This document shows positions 48,041 to 57,610 of a DNA stretch of 64,000 bases, piece after piece. The stretch is from Veronia nyctiphanis (GTDB taxonomy: Bacteria; Pseudomonadota; Gammaproteobacteria; Enterobacterales; Vibrionaceae). A program made the position numbers and the translations under genes. The stretch lies in contig NZ_PEIB01000015.1 of NCBI RefSeq assembly GCF_004116385.1, forward strand, positions 53,982 to 117,981. The letters are read 5' to 3'. Numbering within the stretch: the stretch's first letter is position 1; each line of letters starts with the position of its first letter. Below the pieces are notes generated by a model. It saw only the letters and a list, made by a program, of their open reading frames with translations, searched no databases and was not told the DNA's origin.

Positions 48041-48874
48041 ATGATAAAAATGGAAAATTACGTCCTTGAGAAACTAATATCATCAGATTCATTGTTTTTA
48101 TCGATAATGATGGTTTTTTTACAACTGATATTTGAGATGAAGAATGCAAAGTATTCACTCTATATAAGTGTCGCAGCAGCATTCGTTGTGTCGGCTATGA
48201 TAGTTTGGATTATTAGAGTCATTGCTAGGAATATAACTGAAACATATAAACCAGGGTTTGGTTTCGCGATTGGATCCGTACTTTCTTATTCCTCCACTTT
48301 TATATTAATTATAAGCCTTGTATCACTTCATTATACAGAGCCGGTTGTGAAAGTGGTCATAAAGGGATGGGGACTTGCCCTGACTCAAAATGAAGAGTGG
48401 CGAGAATCAACCTTTCGGGATGCATTTGAAAATGTCGCTGAACTAAAAACGTCTGATGGGCTACCCGTCGAGAACTTGAAAGGTTATACACATCCAGATT
48501 TAGGGGGGGAAACTATTCCTTCTCGTTCAGATCAAGCCCAGATCACTGTTATAGAAACATATCTCAACTCAATAGAAGAAGAATTTGAGAAAAAAATGCC
48601 GATGTTGAGTTGGATACTTTCAGCGGAATCGGGCTCAGCTAAGTCCGAAATGTCAGAAGATATTGAGAGATACTTTGAGAACTCTTCAACATACGTAATT
48701 ACTGATGCAATTAGTATTGCGAGTAGCAATATTTCAAATGAATTAGTTAAGCAGTCTGACCGGATAATTGTATTTGGCTCTCTGGCCTTGCTGGGGTTTT
48801 GGCTTCTTTTGCAAACAATCATTATTGGTTTAATTTCTTGGTCGGCACTTCGAGAAATCAAAGAAAATTTTTAG
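48041..48874 (+). CDS. Unrecognised membrane protein at the head of the tubulin-like cluster
   Basis: 277 residues (a second in-frame ATG lies at 48050). Hydrophobic segments are near residues 18-33, 38-62, 77-98 and 243-268. The roughly 140-residue soluble part in between includes DGLPVENLKGYTHPDLGGET and an acidic helical stretch (YLNSIEEEFEKKM). The topology suggests a large loop on one side of the inner membrane framed by helices. I do not know the family. It is followed 46 bases later by the tubulin-like gene on the same strand and is probably the membrane anchor or receptor of the system. Confidence 0.68.
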   Translation: MIKMENYVLEKLISSDSLFLSIMMVFLQLIFEMKNAKYSLYISVAAAFVVSAMIVWIIRVIARNITETYKPGFGFAIGSVLSYSSTFILIISLVSLHYTEPVVKVVIKGWGLALTQNEEWRESTFRDAFENVAELKTSDGLPVENLKGYTHPDLGGETIPSRSDQAQITVIETYLNSIEEEFEKKMPMLSWILSAESGSAKSEMSEDIERYFENSSTYVITDAISIASSNISNELVKQSDRIIVFGSLALLGFWLLLQTIIIGLISWSALREIKENF

Positions 48875-48920
48875 AATTGAAAAATGTGTCTGCGAAAACT
48901 AGACACTATGGAGACTTAAA

Positions 48921-51900
48921 ATGACTCAAAAAAACACACTGTTAATAGGGGTTGGCGGGACAGGATGTGAAGTTGTTCGCGAATTGAAGAAGAAGCTTCA
49001 TGTTGAGTGGAGAACTCGCGGTGCCGAAGATAAGCAAATTCCTGACATGTTTGAGTTTAAAGAAAGCTTCGGTAATGACTTTATCTCGAGAATTGCCACC
49101 CTCAGTATTGATTCGCATTCTGATGACCTAGCTGGTCAGGGAAAAAGAGAGCAGTGGGTAAGCCTCAACGAAGACATCAACTTAATGGGACGCGAGCAGG
49201 TACTGTTAAATAGCTCTTCAGTGTTGGATACCGCCCAAAACCTTGATCTTTATACTGGTGTATCACCTTGGCTCAGAAAAGAAGATGAAAAGGACTTTTT
49301 AACAAATATAACAGTTGGCTTAGAGCCAAACTGTGGGTGTAACCAGCTTCGTCGCCTGGGACGTCTGGCCCTTGCTAGTGGGGACAATGTCGATAATGTT
49401 ATCAATGGTGTCGCGACGACTTGAACGGTTGTGTGACAATGGCGGCGAGCAATCCGTTGATATCCACATTGCAGGCAGTATAGCTACTGGTACTGGCGGT
49501 GGGACAATGCTGGATATTTTGGCACAGCTTCAATCTTACCTATCAAACCAGCCATGGCGCACTACGATCTATGTCCATGCTTTTACCACTGCTGCAGACG
49601 TTGGCGATAAGAACACTGGTCGTTTTTACATTAATCAATATGCCGCGTTAAAAGAATACAATGCTTTTAACCGCTCTGATTATAAACCTTGGGATATAAA
49701 AAACCCTCCGCACGCCAAGCGCTTATCTATTAAACCTGTCAATGCAAGTGCGGAAGATACAAACCACTATGATCTCAAGCAAACCTATAAATCTCTATTC
49801 TTAGTCACGGATAGCACATCAGAAGGAAAACGCGTTAGCTTGCCAGAACAGGTTAATGGGACAGCAGAACTATTGTTCCAGCTGTCTGTAAGGCAACTTG
49901 GCAACCTACCAAATGAAATTCGCCAAGCTCTTTCAAACGAAGATAACCCTGAAACAACTGATGAAGGCTTTACCGGACCCCGTTCAATGAAGAATGGCGC
50001 TTACGGTGTGCATAGGATAACTATTCCAGAAACAAAAATTCGTCAGCGTCTTATCTCCTCGCTCGGTTTACAATTCACGCTACAAATTTTGCATAATAAT
50101 TGGGTTAAATCCTTTGTGGATGATCCGACGACTGCATTCAATGCTAAATCATTTGTAGCTGATTTGGTCAAAAACCTAGAGGTAAGTAAGGGAGATCTAT
50201 GGCTTGATAAAGCCGTTGGAAAAACGAAATTTTCTGAAGAAACTAGCTTTGCAGCATATCAGCAAGACTGGCGGTTGAAGCTTGAGGAGATTGAAAAAAA
50301 TACGAAAACAGCTGATTCGTATCAAGAGATGCAGCAGTGGGTGACAGTTTTTAACCGTGAAGCAGAACTATATTGGAATGAGGGTTTTCGTCCATTAGGT
50401 GATCAAGGCGGTGTCGAACGCTATTTCGGTTTTCATGGTAGCCCTATACAACTTGATAAGCGATCGAATAGCGTAAGAAAACACATTGAGGCGTTACTGG
50501 TTGATGGCCTCGAGAGTGGATTAGAGAATTATACAACACATAATCTACCTGATATCGTCGAAAACCTGATTGAGCGGGTAGAAGACGAGGCTGCTAACTT
50601 TGCCAAAAGAAGCGCTGGCTATGAAAAAATGGCAATTGCAGCCCAGAAGAAGCGTGTAACAATAAAAGAGGAAATAAGAAGAATCGGCAAAATCGGCTAC
50701 AAAATTGGTGGAGCGGCGTTGCGTTTATTTGCCCAGTACCAAGAAGAGTCGGTGGTTTTCTACTCTAATCGCACCTACGAGCGAGCTTCCAAATATGGTG
50801 CTGCTTTTAGTCTCGAATTATTAGACAGCTTACGGTTACTTCGAAAAGATGTTGGTCAGTTTAAGCGAAATATCACTAACTTGAGAGATAACTTCGTAAC
50901 GGATTTAAACCTTGAAAACGAGAAAAAATCTGGTATTGAAGATTGGATCAATTGGGACGAAATTAATGAGTCAATTCAGCAGTACTTTGTCACCAATAAG
51001 CCTCTTTTAGAGACCAACAGCAATGCTATTTGGGATCAATTAAAAGAGCTTCGCGGCGATCGCAAAAGCTTTGACTCCTATAATCGCCTGATGGTCATTG
51101 ACGAAAAAACGAGCGTTGTACGCGGTGAATTCCCTTCTGCTATCCGTAAAGAATCATTGCAATATAGCCATACTTTCCATGCAGATGTTGTCGAAAATAA
51201 CCCGACATTTAAGCCATTTTTCGGACGAAACATCGTAAAAGAACTCTATGAGCAATATGGTGAGGTTACCAAGCAGTTAGAGAATGTAGTCAAACGTTGG
51301 ATTGATGCATCAAGTCCTATGGTTGCATTTGATGCGGGCCAACCTCGCCCTAGCGTACCCAAGCCTGGTCCGAGAAAGCGCCGGATGATGCTTCTACCGA
51401 CTTGTCAAGATGTACCTAAGTCATTTCAAGATGCATTAAAAGCGTGCATTGAAGGTTCGTTATCAAATAATGATGGAAAGATTTTAGTTAAAACCATCCC
51501 TGAAGAGCGATGCCCAAATGAAATTAGCGCTTTAACAGTTGCTTTCTTTTTCCCTCTTCGTCAAGCAGCTGTCGTATCGGCACTGAAAGTGCATTACGAC
51601 AGAGCATTGATGAGTAATGAAGGACGTTTTGTTTCTTATCAGTGCCACAGTGAATCTGCGAGATTCTCAGACCTTTTATTACCAAGTCGTTCAGAAGAGA
51701 TGGAGATTAGGCTTCCATCAATACTTGCAGCCTGTGCGCTGGGTTACCTTCAGGTGCCCGACGATCTTGACAAGCAACTGTATTTTGGTACTCGAGAAGA
51801 TAAATTTAGCCCTATTGAGAATCGTATTGATACTGGTATTAAGTTTACTCTAAAGCAGAAAGAGTTAGCCGCTAGAATTGGTGATCAATATGATGAAATG

Positions 51901-52167
51901 GATATAAGTGTTGAACTAGCAATTCTGTATACCGACTACCATGAGCAGTTTTTGCGAGATTGCGGATCGAAAGTTGAGGCACTACTAAATAGTATTGAAG
52001 TTGTACCTGAGCATATTGACGCGGCAGAATTAAAATTAAAAAACTACAGCAAATGGGTTTTCTTACTCGCTAAAAGAAATGAAGAAGATGAGCGATATGG
52101 CAAATTTAAAGATGCTATTTATGATGCAATTAACCGGGTTCTACCGGAACTAAAAGAAAAACTATAA
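48921..52167 (+). pseudogene. Tubulin-like (Tubulin_2-type) GTPase-fold protein, about 1,080 residues, frameshift near 49415
   Basis: The first frame begins NTLLIGVGGTGCEVVRELKK, a Rossmann-like first glycine loop, and ends at GDNVDNVINGVATT. The second frame supplies DIHIAGSIATGTGGGTMLDI, whose GTGGGT matches the G-box (tubulin signature GGGTGSG) of the FtsZ/tubulin superfamily. A long helical region follows (residues about 400-640), then a C-terminal domain to 52167. Reading GTCGCCGACCGACTT instead of GTCGCGACGACTT near 49412-49418 restores a continuous frame (VADRLERLCDNGG). Large proteins of this type (Tubulin_2, FtsZ-like families) occur with VWA proteins in predicted membrane-remodelling operons. 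It may well be intact in the organism. Confidence 0.72.
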
Positions 52168-52182
52168 AAGAGTGATTAAGTA

Positions 52183-52809
52183 ATGACTTCAGAAGTCGTG
52201 TATAGATGTAAAAATAAAGGCGGTCCAGATGGTGACTGTGAACATGCTAGTAGTGATGATAACATTTTAAGTTCACTCATAACCATTAGTGAAACTGGTG
52301 AGGCAATTTGTCCTGGCGAAACTGTATTTGGTGAGCCATGTGGGTCTGTTTTGGAGAAAGTTATTCCACCTAAGAAAATTCCATGGGCATTAATTACCAG
52401 CCTGTTAAGTGGGATAGCTATTATAGCTGGTTTTGTCTGGTTTATATTGCTAAGGGGTGATGCGGTCATTCGCATTGAGGATAATTTATTAACTTTATCC
52501 CCAGGTCAAACAGTAAAGGTAGAAGTTTTTAATGATGGTGAAGTAACACTAAAGTTAAATGACGTTATTTTTTCTCAAGAGTATTTTAGTGCGGAACTAC
52601 CTGAAGGTGGTCTAGAAATAGAGCCAGGTACTAAAGAAAACTTTAGAGTCAAGTTCGCAAAGTCGGCGCAGGATAGTGTTAATGGAATAATGACTATTGA
52701 CTCAAATAGCGCTGGCGAGCCAATAACTATAAAGGTAGTCGGCAACGCAAACCCCTGGGGTGTCGTTGAAAAAATAAACAAAAAGTCGACCATTTTGGAT
52801 AAGGAGTAA
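52183..52809 (+). CDS. Cys-rich domain, single membrane span and Ig-like domain protein
   Basis: 208 residues. The N-terminal 60 residues contain cysteines in YRCKNKGGPDGDC and ICPGETVFGEPCGS, forming a likely zinc ribbon in the cytoplasm. One membrane helix follows (PWALITSLLSGIAIIAGFVW). The C-terminal 115 residues (NLLTLSPGQTVKVEVFNDGE, GGLEIEPGTKENFRVKF) have the pattern of ASPM/HYDIN or DUF1573-like immunoglobulin folds, expected outside the inner membrane. It starts 15 bases after the tubulin-like gene and ends five bases before the VWA gene, so it physically and perhaps functionally links cytoplasmic and periplasmic parts. Confidence 0.7.
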   Translation: MTSEVVYRCKNKGGPDGDCEHASSDDNILSSLITISETGEAICPGETVFGEPCGSVLEKVIPPKKIPWALITSLLSGIAIIAGFVWFILLRGDAVIRIEDNLLTLSPGQTVKVEVFNDGEVTLKLNDVIFSQEYFSAELPEGGLEIEPGTKENFRVKFAKSAQDSVNGIMTIDSNSAGEPITIKVVGNANPWGVVEKINKKSTILDKE

Positions 52810-52814
52810 GCGTT

Positions 52815-55058
52815 ATGAGTACCGGAAAAATTTCCTTGTCTAATATTAGCTCTGTTTGTGGCCTTGGCTTAATGGTGATGTCAACGCAATCATTTGCGAG
52901 TAACTATTCTGATTTAATGGCTACAATGCAAGTGCGTCAACCTGACTTAGAAAGACAGCAACTTCTTAGTGATACATGTCTTGGGGAACGCTTGAATGGA
53001 TATTTGAAAATAAATCACTCTTGCCCGGCTGACGTAAAGCAATTGGCCGAAGATGAAAATAATGATCGCAAAGCCCTTTATACATTAATGGCAAAATCAT
53101 TAGATAATGATTTGAATACCATTGGCGTCCAGTTTGCGCAAAAACGACACCCTTTTTATGTAAAAGGTGTGATGAGAGAGATCCGTCTAGAGGATGGCAG
53201 TACTACATTTTGGAATGGTGTTGGTAATCATCCGGATCAGAACAGAGTTTCACGTGTATTGACTAAGCAGTATGCAAAGCTTTATACAAATTCAAATAGT
53301 TCTTCCGATGTAGTGCGGGATAATCTGCCTCTTTATGAAGCTTTCGGGGTCGTAAAGCAGGAAAATATTGATGGGAATCTATGGTTTCATGTAACTGAAG
53401 AGTATGTACCAAAACAGAAACCTGCCAACTGGCAACCGAAAACAATTGGTTGGATTTCCGCTGACGATGTGATTCCGTGGAAACGAGCTCTTGTTATGCG
53501 TTTCACTAATACGCTAAACAGAGAACCATCAGTCTTCTTTGAAACTGCTGAAGATGCTGTCGCCCTAATAAAAGCTTCAACTGACAATAGGACGACACAA
53601 CTAGATAAGCTTTATACACAGTTCGAAACAGGAACTGTCAATAAAGTTAGTGGAGCTCTCGCTATAGAGCCTACAGTAGGACAAAAACAAGAACAGATTG
53701 TAATGTATCCGCTGCTTGACTTTTATGAATCAAAGTCCGATGGCCTTTATATGGACGGTCAATTTACTCGTTTGTTAGAAGTGGCTGCTCAAACACGAAA
53801 CGGGTCAAATGATGGAAGCCTAGGTAGGCTGCCAGTCGATATTGTCTTTGCAATGGACTTAACAAGCTCCATGAAGCCATATCTTGAAAGGTTACTTTCA
53901 GTAGTAGAAAACTTTGCACTAGATATGGATGGTCAGGATATCAAGTTTGGTTTCGTTGGCTATCAAGATAAGAATAAAAATTTTGATTATACAGTAAAAC
54001 AGTTTACTCCAAACGGAGTTATGAGCCCTCCTGACTTTGTGAAAGTTTTGAGCAAAATTGAAGCAAGGAAAACGCCTGTAAAGTCAGACGATATTCCCGA
54101 AGCAGTGATGAACGGAGTAAATACCGCGCTTGAATCAAACCAATGGCGTGATAATAGCCTAAAGCTGCTCGTGCTGATTGGAGATGCACCTGGGCGTGAA
54201 GATAGTCTATTCAATGTTAGAGCTTTACGAGATAAAGCTAACGTTAGAAAAATACCTATCTTCTCTCTTTATATTGATTCATCAAAAGGTGCTGCAAAAC
54301 ACTCGAGAAGAGGTAAAAAACAATACACCGAACTTTCATCAACTTATGAAGGAGCGTACGGAACAAGTCGTCAAATTCCTCATATATCCATAATTGATGG
54401 AGGCTCGACTCAAAAATTTGCTAAGACAGTGTCTAATAGTTTGAATGAGGCAAGAGTCCTGTTAGCGAATTTAGCAAAAAGCTCTGATTCAATTAAATTA
54501 GAGCAAGGGTCGGTTAGTGAGTTACTCTTTCAACAGGCAAATATAATGTTAGCAGACCCGTCAATGCCTGAAGACTCGATACAAGGTTGGGTGTCTGACA
54601 AGGTTATGAAAACGCCAGCGCGAGAAGCACTAGCACCGATGATCTTACTAAACGAAGCTGAATTAAATGAACTTGAGCAGCGCGTACGCGAATTAAAAAC
54701 AATAGGTGAAATGGCAATGCGAGGAGACAGCGGTACAACCCTGGACTTCTTTGATTTGGTCAGTGATAACACCCGCTTTACTATTGTAGACCCGTCCGCT
54801 GTAAACTTTCGAGATGCATTTTCAGCACCTTTAGGGATCAATAGCCTTCCATACGAGAGTGACATAATGTCAACGACTCGTGAAGAATTTCATAGTATGG
54901 ATCGTGTTCAGACATTCGTTCGCTCGATGGATAATAAAATACGACATTACGAAGATCTTAAACGTCAACAGGGCAATCCAAATGTCTGGAAGAAATTGAG
55001 TTCCGGTACAAGTGAACGGGATAGAGTTGTCGGTGTCGAGTTAAACCAGTTACCATAA
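52815..55058 (+). CDS. Periplasmic VWA-domain protein resembling the PpkA sensor region
   Basis: 747 residues with an N-terminal export signal ending near STQSFAS. Residues about 150-225 resemble a bacterial SH3 module (GNLWFHVTEEY and TIGWISADDVIPWKRALVMR). The VWA domain occupies about 335-555: VDIVFAMDLTSSMKPYLERL provides the MIDAS D-x-T-x-S, FGFVGYQDKN the Thr-equivalent loop, and LLVLIGDAPGRED the third metal-binding Asp. The C-terminal 190 residues are helical. The SH3-like plus VWA arrangement recalls the periplasmic part of the T6SS kinase PpkA, but no kinase domain is present. It lies directly upstream of a TagT-like ATPase. Confidence 0.82.
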   Translation: MSTGKISLSNISSVCGLGLMVMSTQSFASNYSDLMATMQVRQPDLERQQLLSDTCLGERLNGYLKINHSCPADVKQLAEDENNDRKALYTLMAKSLDNDLNTIGVQFAQKRHPFYVKGVMREIRLEDGSTTFWNGVGNHPDQNRVSRVLTKQYAKLYTNSNSSSDVVRDNLPLYEAFGVVKQENIDGNLWFHVTEEYVPKQKPANWQPKTIGWISADDVIPWKRALVMRFTNTLNREPSVFFETAEDAVALIKASTDNRTTQLDKLYTQFETGTVNKVSGALAIEPTVGQKQEQIVMYPLLDFYESKSDGLYMDGQFTRLLEVAAQTRNGSNDGSLGRLPVDIVFAMDLTSSMKPYLERLLSVVENFALDMDGQDIKFGFVGYQDKNKNFDYTVKQFTPNGVMSPPDFVKVLSKIEARKTPVKSDDIPEAVMNGVNTALESNQWRDNSLKLLVLIGDAPGREDSLFNVRALRDKANVRKIPIFSLYIDSSKGAAKHSRRGKKQYTELSSTYEGAYGTSRQIPHISIIDGGSTQKFAKTVSNSLNEARVLLANLAKSSDSIKLEQGSVSELLFQQANIMLADPSMPEDSIQGWVSDKVMKTPAREALAPMILLNEAELNELEQRVRELKTIGEMAMRGDSGTTLDFFDLVSDNTRFTIVDPSAVNFRDAFSAPLGINSLPYESDIMSTTREEFHSMDRVQTFVRSMDNKIRHYEDLKRQQGNPNVWKKLSSGTSERDRVVGVELNQLP

Positions 55059-55068
55059 TCTACAAAAA

Positions 55069-55791
55069 ATGCCGAGTAAGTTAATTATTACTGACGCAGA
55101 AATTAAGCTTGGTGATTCGGATAGTAAGATTACTATTCGAATTCCCAAGTTTGAATTACGTCAAAATGAGATCGTTGCGGTTATAGGGTCAAATGGATGC
55201 GGTAAATCGACTCTACTTGATATGATAGCGATGTTGTATAAGCCAGATGAAATAGGTGAGTTTAACTATACATTTAGAAATGATGAATATAGTCATGTAG
55301 AACAGTTAGATAATGAAGAAATAAGTAAAATAAGGCGTAATAACATAGCATACATACTGCAAAATGGTGGCCTTCTTGAATTTTTAACTTTAAAACAGAA
55401 TATTTCATTGGTTAAAAAGTTAAAAAAAGGCAAGCAAGCAAACTTTGACCAGGTAATAAGTGAACTGGGTATAGGAACTTATATTAATAAAAAGCCTATG
55501 GAACTCTCCGGTGGTCAGCGACAAAAGGGCGCAATTGCTAGAGCACTTATACAAGAGCCTGACATTATTCTTGCGGATGAACCGACGTCTGCAATGGACA
55601 CTATAAGTGCAATAAATTTAATGACTAGCTTAACCAATAGAGTAAAATGCTCTGACTCAAGTCTAATTATTGTTAGTCATGACTTATCTCTAGTTAATGA
55701 TTATGCAAATCGAGTTTACCGTTTTTGTGTTTCTCAGGTGAATGGAGAAACACTGTCTGTGCTCAATGAAGAAGCATGTCATAGAGGTTGA
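55069..55791 (+). CDS. ABC transporter ATPase, LolD/MacB/TagT type
   Basis: 240 residues with all ABC elements: Walker A GSNGCGKST, the signature LSGGQRQKGAIARALIQEPD, Walker B IILADEPTSAMD and the H-loop SHDLSLVNDYANRV. The group that serves FtsX-like permeases (LolD, MacB, FtsE, TagT) fits best. It is followed by its permease one base later. In T6SS, TagT/TagS form such an inner-membrane complex that acts in signalling rather than in export. Confidence 0.88.
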   Translation: MPSKLIITDAEIKLGDSDSKITIRIPKFELRQNEIVAVIGSNGCGKSTLLDMIAMLYKPDEIGEFNYTFRNDEYSHVEQLDNEEISKIRRNNIAYILQNGGLLEFLTLKQNISLVKKLKKGKQANFDQVISELGIGTYINKKPMELSGGQRQKGAIARALIQEPDIILADEPTSAMDTISAINLMTSLTNRVKCSDSSLIIVSHDLSLVNDYANRVYRFCVSQVNGETLSVLNEEACHRG

Positions 55792-55792
55792 G

Positions 55793-57610
55793 ATGCTTAA
55801 GGATATACAATATTTAACAATCTTGGCATTACGAGATATTAGTCATGAAAAGATCTTATCTTTTTGTATGGCGTGTTCTCTTGGAGCAATTTTTACACCG
55901 ATAATTATCTTATTAGGTCTACAGAAAGGCATAATTGGCAACATGATAGATGCTTTGGAAAGTGATCCTACAAGTCGTTTAGTGCGTCCTAAATTTATGT
56001 CTCAGAGTCCAATTCCTGAGGAAACGCTGGAAGTAATTAAAAACGCTGGTGCTGCTTTTATTGAGTCTGAAACCTCACATTTATTACTTGATGTAAAAGG
56101 TTTGTCTGATCCAATTAATGTAGTACCTAGTTCTGATTTAGATCCTTTCTTTATTAAATCCAAAGCTAGCCTAACCAATAATGACAGTAAATGGGTACTT
56201 ATTTCAGAATCTTTAAGCAAAAAGCTCGGTAAGTATGAGAAAGATATATTGACTATTATGTTGGTAAGGTTCACAAAAAATAATTATCGAGAGGAAATAC
56301 CAGTTGACTTTAGCATCGTTGGTGTTTTAGACAAAGAAGTTATGCCTGATTATAAAATCCACATGCAGGATTCAATATTTAATGATATATATCACTGGCG
56401 TAAAGGTTATGCATCAAAAAAGCTCAACTTAGAGGGTAACAGAGAGATAAATATCTTACCTGAGTATGACGGAGCGATAACGACTTTTGGTAATAAAAGG
56501 CCAAATACAGAAGACTTTAATAAAATGCTTGCTGGCAGGTTCCCTTTCAGCACTTTACCAATTAAATACTCGAAATCTGATGAAGAAGTTGGGCAGGACG
56601 ATAGTTTACTCTGGAAAGCTGTCAATAGCACTATAACGAAAGAAGAAATTCAAGAACTGAATAATACACTTCTCAACTATGGCTATTCTCCGAGAATTAC
56701 TCCTTATGTGGATAATGTTAAACTGTCTCTTTTTAAAGGAAAGATACCAAAAAGTTGGAAAGTAAAAACACTGAGTATTAGTGAATCTCCTCTTTATCAG
56801 CAGGGAAAACGACCAATACTCTTAGTATCTAATAGTGATGCCGAATTTGTTGGTGCACAACGTCTAATACTTAAAACAGGCCTCGGGAAAAAAACTGCTA
56901 TAATACCGGTCGAACTAATGATTTCAGACAAAGTTCCTCATGGTTATATAGTACCGAGCTACCACTTTACTGGTTTACTGCGATCAGCAATACGGATAGG
57001 TGCTGTATATAGTGAGGAACGTTTTTCTTTCGAATTAGAGAATGAAAATCTCACACGCTATTTCCGTGTCTACTCAAAATCACTAGATGACTTAGAATTA
57101 CTAGTCGATACAGTTAAAAATGAAGGGGAAAGGTTAGGAGTCAAAGCATTAGTCAGTCCTGTTTCAAAATTAAACGATGTGCGTAATATTCAAAAACTAT
57201 CCAATTATATGGAGAAAATATATCTATTAATTGCATCAATATCTGGTATATCAACCATTTTTGCTGTTACTGCATCCGTATATGCTACGGTACAGAGAAG
57301 GAAAAAAGATATAGCATACTTGAATATGTTAGGTATAAATAAATCAAAAATAGTTTTCTTTCCGCTTATCAAAAATATGATATTGATTCTATTTGGTTTA
57401 TCTATTGCTTTTTCTGCATATTGGTTGTTTGATATGTTGGCAAAAAATTGGTTCGTAGATTTATTAGGTGAGACAGAATCACTAACTAGACTTACTAGTG
57501 AATATATCTTAGGCCTAATATCGATAGTATTACTGTTGGGGAGTCTTAGTTCTCTCTTTGCAGCCACTGCAATTAATAAAATTGACTCCAAAAGGTATAT
57601 TCATGAATAA
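55793..57610 (+). CDS. FtsX/MacB-like ABC permease with large periplasmic domain (TagS-like)
   Basis: About 605 residues from the ATG at 55793, one base after the ATPase stop. One membrane helix near residues 25-50 precedes a periplasmic domain of about 420 residues. Three C-terminal helices follow (IYLLIASISGISTIFAVTAS, FPLIKNMILILFGLSIAFSA, LGLISIVLLLGSLSSLFAAT), with VQRRKKDIAYLNMLGINKSK as the coupling helix of FtsX-fold permeases. Such four-helix permeases transmit mechanical force from ATP hydrolysis to the periplasm. It is larger than typical TagS. The last eight bases overlap the next gene. Confidence 0.85.
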   Translation: MLKDIQYLTILALRDISHEKILSFCMACSLGAIFTPIIILLGLQKGIIGNMIDALESDPTSRLVRPKFMSQSPIPEETLEVIKNAGAAFIESETSHLLLDVKGLSDPINVVPSSDLDPFFIKSKASLTNNDSKWVLISESLSKKLGKYEKDILTIMLVRFTKNNYREEIPVDFSIVGVLDKEVMPDYKIHMQDSIFNDIYHWRKGYASKKLNLEGNREINILPEYDGAITTFGNKRPNTEDFNKMLAGRFPFSTLPIKYSKSDEEVGQDDSLLWKAVNSTITKEEIQELNNTLLNYGYSPRITPYVDNVKLSLFKGKIPKSWKVKTLSISESPLYQQGKRPILLVSNSDAEFVGAQRLILKTGLGKKTAIIPVELMISDKVPHGYIVPSYHFTGLLRSAIRIGAVYSEERFSFELENENLTRYFRVYSKSLDDLELLVDTVKNEGERLGVKALVSPVSKLNDVRNIQKLSNYMEKIYLLIASISGISTIFAVTASVYATVQRRKKDIAYLNMLGINKSKIVFFPLIKNMILILFGLSIAFSAYWLFDMLAKNWFVDLLGETESLTRLTSEYILGLISIVLLLGSLSSLFAATAINKIDSKRYIHE

